NCBI GenBank assembly: GCA_043228905.1
Contig: JBHGNT010000011.1
Coordinates: forward strand, 20,956,001-21,020,000
Length of the DNA stretch: 64,000 bases
Source of the DNA: Azolla caroliniana
Lineage: Eukaryota; Polypodiophyta
Direction: 5' to 3'
Below, piece by piece: positions 58,768 through 64,000 of this stretch. The notes below the pieces were generated by a model. The model saw only the letters and a program-made list of their open reading frames with translations, was not told the DNA's origin and did not search any database. The position numbers were made by a program, and so were the translations under genes. How positions within the stretch are numbered: the first letter of the stretch is position 1; every line of letters begins with the position of its first letter.

Positions 58768-61700
58768 CTAGCTTGATCTCATTATCTGACTCAAAGTTTC
58801 GCAAATGTCCTCTTTGGTCTTTGGAGAGACAGGAGGGTTTCCAATGTAGATGTCAAAAAATGCTCCTGTATTAAAACAGAATACATGAACAGGTAATAAA
58901 AAGCATCCTAAATGATATATATAACAAACTCGGATCTTGACACTTACTACAAAAGTCATGGCTGTGAATGCTTCCAATCAACTTTCCATCAACTGTTCGA
59001 AACATAAACTTTGCTTAGTATAATTTTAAATTAAAAAAGACCTTTGTATTTTCCATGAAAATCCAATGAAAACTTACTTGAAGTTCTGAATTCACCTCCT
59101 GGCAATCTTTGGAAGTCAATGATTGTACCCTGTATTATAATTGAACGAATTTTTGGTAGAACTCTCTTTGAATGTTGGTGAGCATCAATTCTCTTCCCAA
59201 AAAAAGCTTCAGATGTTTTAAAATACCTGGGGCACTGCCATGTCCTTCGAGAAGTATGAGTTGAAAATATCCAAGCCTTCATCATTTTCTACACCTTTTA
59301 TCTATAGGTACTGTTAATGCGTGGACAAATTTTGCACTATTCCAGAAAACATTGATCATTCATAGAAAGAAAAAATTCTTAAAGTTTCTAACCTTCTTCA
59401 GCCTATTCCTTAGAGACCCATCGAAAGCACTGCAAGGAGATCTCTCTCTCTCTCTCTCTCTCTCTTTGGTAAACCACAAATTATGTTAATTGTATGTAAA
59501 AAACACCATTACAATATTGTTCCCTTCCCTACATAGATTGCAGGACACAATTCAAAGTTGCCACAAAAGTATATATGTCAACTTTCTATGCCTATTTTAG
59601 CCCTTCATTGACTTGTAGCATGAGGAATGATAAAGCTACAGGAAATAGTTATGGCTCTTGTTGATTTATCAGGGTTGTATTGCTGTCCTTTCCTGACTAA
59701 CTGTAAATGTGGATAAAACAAAAATGATGGTAGTGTGAAACATCCAACTTCACCAATACCTTATGGTTACATATAAGGAAGAACATGTACAATTTGTGCA
59801 AAGCTTTAAGAATCTTGATCAAGTTACGATCCTTCATGGACTACCCTTTTAAGTGTTGATAAAACAAAAATGATGGTAGTGCAAACCATCCAACTTCATA
59901 GATGCCCTACGGTTAAATATAAGGGAGAACATCTACAATTTCTCCAAAGCTTTAAGTATCTTGGTATCGATGTACCCTCCACAAATAATGCTTTGAGTCT
60001 AAGCTTCAAGGTGGTATGTTGGAAAATCAATGCAACCAAAATGGGAAGTGAAACTAATCTTATTTAATGCCATGGTAATGCAAGACTTGCTTTATGGAGT
60101 AGAAGTGTGGGGAGGTACAATCCCTCTTAATGCATGGAATATTGAGAAGATTCAAAAGTTTTTAAGGAGGCAAGTGGGAGTTAAATCCACCACCTCCTGC
60201 CAGGGTATGCTCTTGGAAAGAGATGTTTGACCTATAGAGATATTGGCTCTAGAAAGAGCATGTCAATACAATAAAAAGTCAAGAATATGCCAAATCATAA
60301 AGATGTAAACTACAAAAGAATCACAAGAAAAATTCTCTCATATGGTTGGGTAATGGCCATTAGAAAAGGGTTCAAAAGATGGGGTGTGGAATATCTCTTA
60401 GAGCTTTCAAGTGATGCTATGAAATATTTAGTAATGGAACCACTAAGGAAGAAGTGGGAAGAAGATAAAAGGACAAAATTAGAAAATTACATTGCAAACA
60501 TCAATCTTGAATGTTGGATTCAATATAAGGCAAGAAGAGGCCTATTGATCATATTCAATCTTATCCCATTACTAACATGAGTGTTAACTCTCGTAGAGCA
60601 CTGGGCCCTAACACTCCTTCACACTCAATCACAAAAGCTCAGTATTGAAGGTGCATTATGGCATCAAAATCCATAAAATATAAAGGCATATAAGGTATGC
60701 AAGGAATGGCAAGTAAGGGATGAGCATCAAATGCTTTTTACATGCTCCGCATATAGTGCACTTTGTGAGAGCTATGATGACATATTAAGAGGGGGTGATG
60801 ATTGAGTGTCACTCTAAAGAGAACACCTAGAAGGCTGAGCTCATATGTGCATCCCTTATTCACACATCAGGACTTTGTGCTTAAAAGTATGAATATCCTT
60901 TCTTAGGAAGGAGACACATCAAAAAAACTTGTGTACTTAGGATCCATTTGTCAATATTAAAATCTCTCTATATACGCTAAAAAGTATTTAATCTAATCTA
61001 ATCTAACTGATATGAAGAGTTCTTGAATTGGAGATCAACACAATGTTGAGCATGTAGCATAGCATCTGGGATTTTCTGGAAATTCACGAAGCAACAATAG
61101 ATCCACCTTTTATGTGTTCTTCCTTTCTCAAATAAGGGCCAATATGTAATCTGAATGGTGAATTACTCCTGCTGACTGGCTCAAGGTTGCCAATTCTCTC
61201 TATTCTGACTCTAGGATTGAACTGCATCGTTTAGCCAAATAATGCCCAATCACGATTATCCTATACAGTTCGGTAGGTGGCATGGGGGCTCCTCTCTTGA
61301 GGTCGGTATTATTTATGTTCTGTTGAAGGGCAACAAAATGATTTTGGCGCTTTTGGAAAAGAGGCCAAAATGGCCTATAAGAACCAAAGAAGAGATTACA
61401 CATTTGAAGTGTTTTGTATTTCAGAACAACAAATCAAAATAAAATAAATATTACTCAGTAAATATAAAAGTAAATAAGATAAAAACAGACAAAGCATCTG
61501 GTTTTCAGCACATGTGAGATTCTTGAGTTAGATATATTATAACTTTTGTCTTCGAATAGCATAGGTCGATCCAGAATGGAGAGGGAGAAAGGAAGAAAGA
61601 TATATCAACATATTTTAAGATGTGAAAATGGCCTATAAGACTGACTGAAAGATTACATCTTAAAATTTCATCGCATATTTGAGAGCTTTAAACCAAAATA

Positions 61701-64000
61701 AAATAATTACTAAACCAGTATAACTACCTAAATGTTGAGAGAACATTTTTCGTTAAACATTCTAAGTCGCCTGGAAAAGAACAATAAGATTGGAGTTTAA
61801 AACAAAACATTCATTCTAAGCTGCGTGGAAAAGAATATTAACATTGGAGTTTAAAACAAAACGTTTTGGAGTTGTGTTGATTTGTTGATCTCAAAGATAA
61901 GACAATATTTTAAGATTTAATCTATTGTTCGTCTCATACGCCATTTTGGCCAATTAAAAAAGTTATGAAATGTTTCATTCTTTCTCTTATGATTGCAACG
62001 ATGGGCTCAGATTCTTGCATATTCGGATTTCATTTCTACCAATATGCATATCTGAATTCTTGGCACACCAACTTCCATGGAATTATTATAGTAATAACTT
62101 CCTGCACGTTCAGATTTCATTTTCACCAATATGCATATCTGAATTCTTGGCGACACCAACTTCCATGCAATTGCAGGGCAGAAGCAAACACACACACACT
62201 CGAGATAAAAACTAGACTCCTTTCAAGTTTAGCATAGAAATTTGAACAAGTTTAGGTACCTTTTCACTGTGTTCATCTTGAGTCCTTTGTAGTGAACCAT
62301 TAAGCGTACAGTCATACCCAAATCATGTCTGTAAGTAACACACCAATACAGATTGTTTTACCACAATATTATTAAATTCACCACAATATCAGGCTAATAA
62401 TCCTGTAGCATTTAAAAATTATTCTTAATCAGCTTTGGAAATGTGTAAATGATAAAGAAATGAACATTGTTATATATATTATTGGTATACCAGAAATCTC
62501 AATTCACATTTATACCTTCAAAACATCACTAACAGGGAACTCAGGAAATATAATGCTGTCACATATTATCAGTCGAAGATTTTCTATGTCAAACGATATT
62601 ATTATTGCTGTCCAGAAATGTTATTTATAGTCTACTTTCGTTTTCTTTCTTGAAGAATCTTAGGTTTTTCAAGTCATACTGTTCCTTTTTTGTTTGTATT
62701 TAATAAGAAGGAAAGAAGGGATTAAATTTTTGAATTGCAAAAACATTCAACATGTAATGCGATCACCTCAAAAGTTCCTCAAAAAATAATGGGTTACGTT
62801 TCAGGTCCTCTGGAGGCATAGCACCATACTTTTCACTGAACTGGCCTTTGAGCATATCTGGCTTAATATCTGGATATGAAACTTGGCTTAGAGAGATAAA
62901 AGTAGCATCATAACACAGACAATTCAGTAAGAGCTTCCAAGAAGCATTGAGAAGATGAAATTCAGCCATTACTTGTTTTTCATACAAAATTTAAAACAAG
63001 AACCGTTCATATTACAAAAAAATATGAATTGCCAAGGTGATCAGCTACAGCTCAAACTCACAAAAACCAAAAGCATATATCTTGATGGACTTCAGCTTCA
63101 TAACAGTCACGTTTTTCAGTCCTACACCAGCTAAAACCTGGTATAGATTGAACATATAATAGCCCTTGTAAGCAGCATTCCCATGGTATTTTATCATTTT
63201 GATGATCATTAGAAAAAAAGTACTATATTAATCACTTTTAAGTTCAGATTGCTGTAGCATTATGAACCACATATAATCCTTAAATATTTAGAATCTATAC
63301 CAAAGAGATACCTTCCATTTGCTACTTTTCAAAGAAAAAATCACAAATGAATCCAATTTGGACAATATAGCATGGCGACATTTGTGGATCCAAATTTCAA
63401 AGAGAAGGTGGTATATGTTAAGGAAAATCAAAGAATTGGTGAGGACCAATGAGATCTAGAAGCAGTAAACCATCTATCAAAGTTTTTGATTATCAAATTA
63501 GATCAAGAGTACTTTCTTTTGAGATTGCATTGATACTTGTCGTTTAGTAACCCTATATATTGTTCCTTCATATTGAAGCTGAGACTCCAATAGAAGCTCA
63601 TATAGCACAGACAATCAAAGAAAGCATGTGGCACAGACAACACTATAATGCAAATTTCCCTCTCAAATCATGGCTGGGCATCCGGGAAAAGGTAGCGTAA
63701 GGTACATTTTCAAATTCACTGGTGTGAAAAGTTTACCTGCATATTGGAACAAAACGGTTGGTTTTGACCAGAACCATGACAAAGGAATACTGGAAACTGG
63801 AAACCAGTCTTTGGTTCTATAATAATCTGCTCAACATCATCTTTAAGTTGATTTCGTAAGTGAATCAGTGATGCAGTAATATCACATGAAGCCACCTCCT
63901 GCTGAGGATAGTTATTTTCAGGTGATGATTCAATATCAGCTTCATCAACATCAGATGGTAGTAATTTGGGCCTAGCGAAAACAATCCTTGAGTTACAAAA
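58768..64000 (-). CDS. Chalcone-isomerase-fold protein, FAP2 (fatty-acid-binding) type, 5' end missing
   Basis: Nine exons on the minus strand: >64000-63737, 63137-63062, 62881-62767, 62328-62260, 59429-59393, 59301-59227, 59129-59078, 58992-58948, 58865-58768. All junctions are GT-AG and in phase. The opening part contains IEPKTGFQFPVFL. Then follow SIKIYAFGF, LKGQFSEKYGAMPPEDLK, MTVRLMVHYKGLKMNTVKSA, GTIIDFQRLPGGEF, IDGKLIGSIHS, and CRAFFDIYIGNPPVSPKTKED before the stop. This is the CHI fold with the LCRAFFDIYIG-type closing helix. The EKYG and MTVRL blocks fit plant FAP2-type proteins, which bind fatty acids and lack true isomerase function. True chalcone isomerase is less likely. The N terminus (with any transit peptide) lies beyond the window. 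The intron at 59430-62259 holds LINE debris. Confidence 0.88.
59438..59465. repeat. (CT)n microsatellite next to a CHI-gene splice acceptor
   Basis: About 13 CT units (plus strand) lie just upstream, in gene sense, of the exon at 59429-59393, so the acceptor sits only a few bases from a (GA)n purine run instead of a pyrimidine tract. Confidence 0.9.
59700..61013 (+). mobile_element. LINE 3' part, plus strand, in the CHI-fold gene intron
   Basis: Frames at 59870-60067 (FLQSFKYLGIDVPS), 60030-60230 (MVMQDLLYGVEVWGGTIP; IEKIQKFLRRQVGVKS) and 60287-60580 read as a LINE ORF2 after RT. A Cys/His-like block (VRDEHQMLFTCSAY) lies near 60715-60750. The element ends in an (AATCT)n tail near 60990-61010. 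A ~110-bp stretch (GATAAAACAAAAATGATGGTAGT...) occurs twice, at 59713 and 59857, so the RT end is partly duplicated. Confidence 0.75.
61190..61965 (-). mobile_element. Cluster of LINE 3'-end fragments
   Basis: 61200-61340 is a minus-strand RT piece (ELYRIIVIGHYLAKRCSSILESE). 61345-61560 is a minus-strand LINE 3' UTR with the GAGGCCAAAATGGCC mark. 61590-61720 is a second minus-strand 3' end after an AGAAAGATATATCAA tail. 61905-61960 is a plus-strand 3' end (CGCCATTTTGGCC). Three or four separate events are packed together. Confidence 0.65.

Overview
This window looks like nuclear DNA of a land plant with a large, repeat-rich genome. Four spliced plant genes can be reconstructed exon by exon: a GATA26/27-type zinc-finger regulator, a mitoferrin-type mitochondrial iron carrier, an NPR1-family BTB-ankyrin salicylate co-receptor, and a chalcone-isomerase-fold protein of the FAP2 type that runs off the right edge. 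Kilobase introns packed with LINE and LTR debris, and PPR pseudogene fragments, suit a fern or another large-genome vascular plant. The sequence alone does not fix the species.

Layout. 1-6900: broken L1-type LINE pieces in both orientations, an RT fold-back, a tRNA-like SINE candidate, a second LINE tail and a PPR pseudogene. 8161-15160: a degenerate Ty1/copia retrotransposon on the minus strand, itself hit by a 773-bp solo LTR in its RT gene and an 835-bp hAT-like element in its 5' LTR. 15161-18780: intergenic, with a three-copy tandem repeat. 19263-32610: GATA gene on the plus strand, eight exons, with introns holding two LINE copies, two solo LTRs and tandem duplications. 33400-39400: nested LINEs, including a nearly intact 3.3-kb copy at 34855-38188 with a target duplication. 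40903-44504: mitoferrin gene on the minus strand, two exons. 45500-46500: MULE-like transposase remnant. 48820-49540: degenerate minisatellite just upstream of the NPR gene. 49555-57277: NPR gene on the plus strand, four exons, with one GC-AG intron. 58768 to the window end: CHI-fold gene on the minus strand, converging on the NPR gene.

The four host genes are ordinary single-copy-type plant genes with no visible functional link to each other. All intact splice phases were checked by hand, and the summed coding lengths are multiples of three for the three complete genes (614, 341 and 584 residues). I found no CRISPR array, no bacterial-style operon and no convincing wholly new biological system. 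The most informative items are the nested insertions with readable target-site duplications, the variant VDLN motif and in-frame 27-bp duplication in the NPR protein, the GC-AG intron, and a perfect 48-bp inverted repeat in NPR intron 3.
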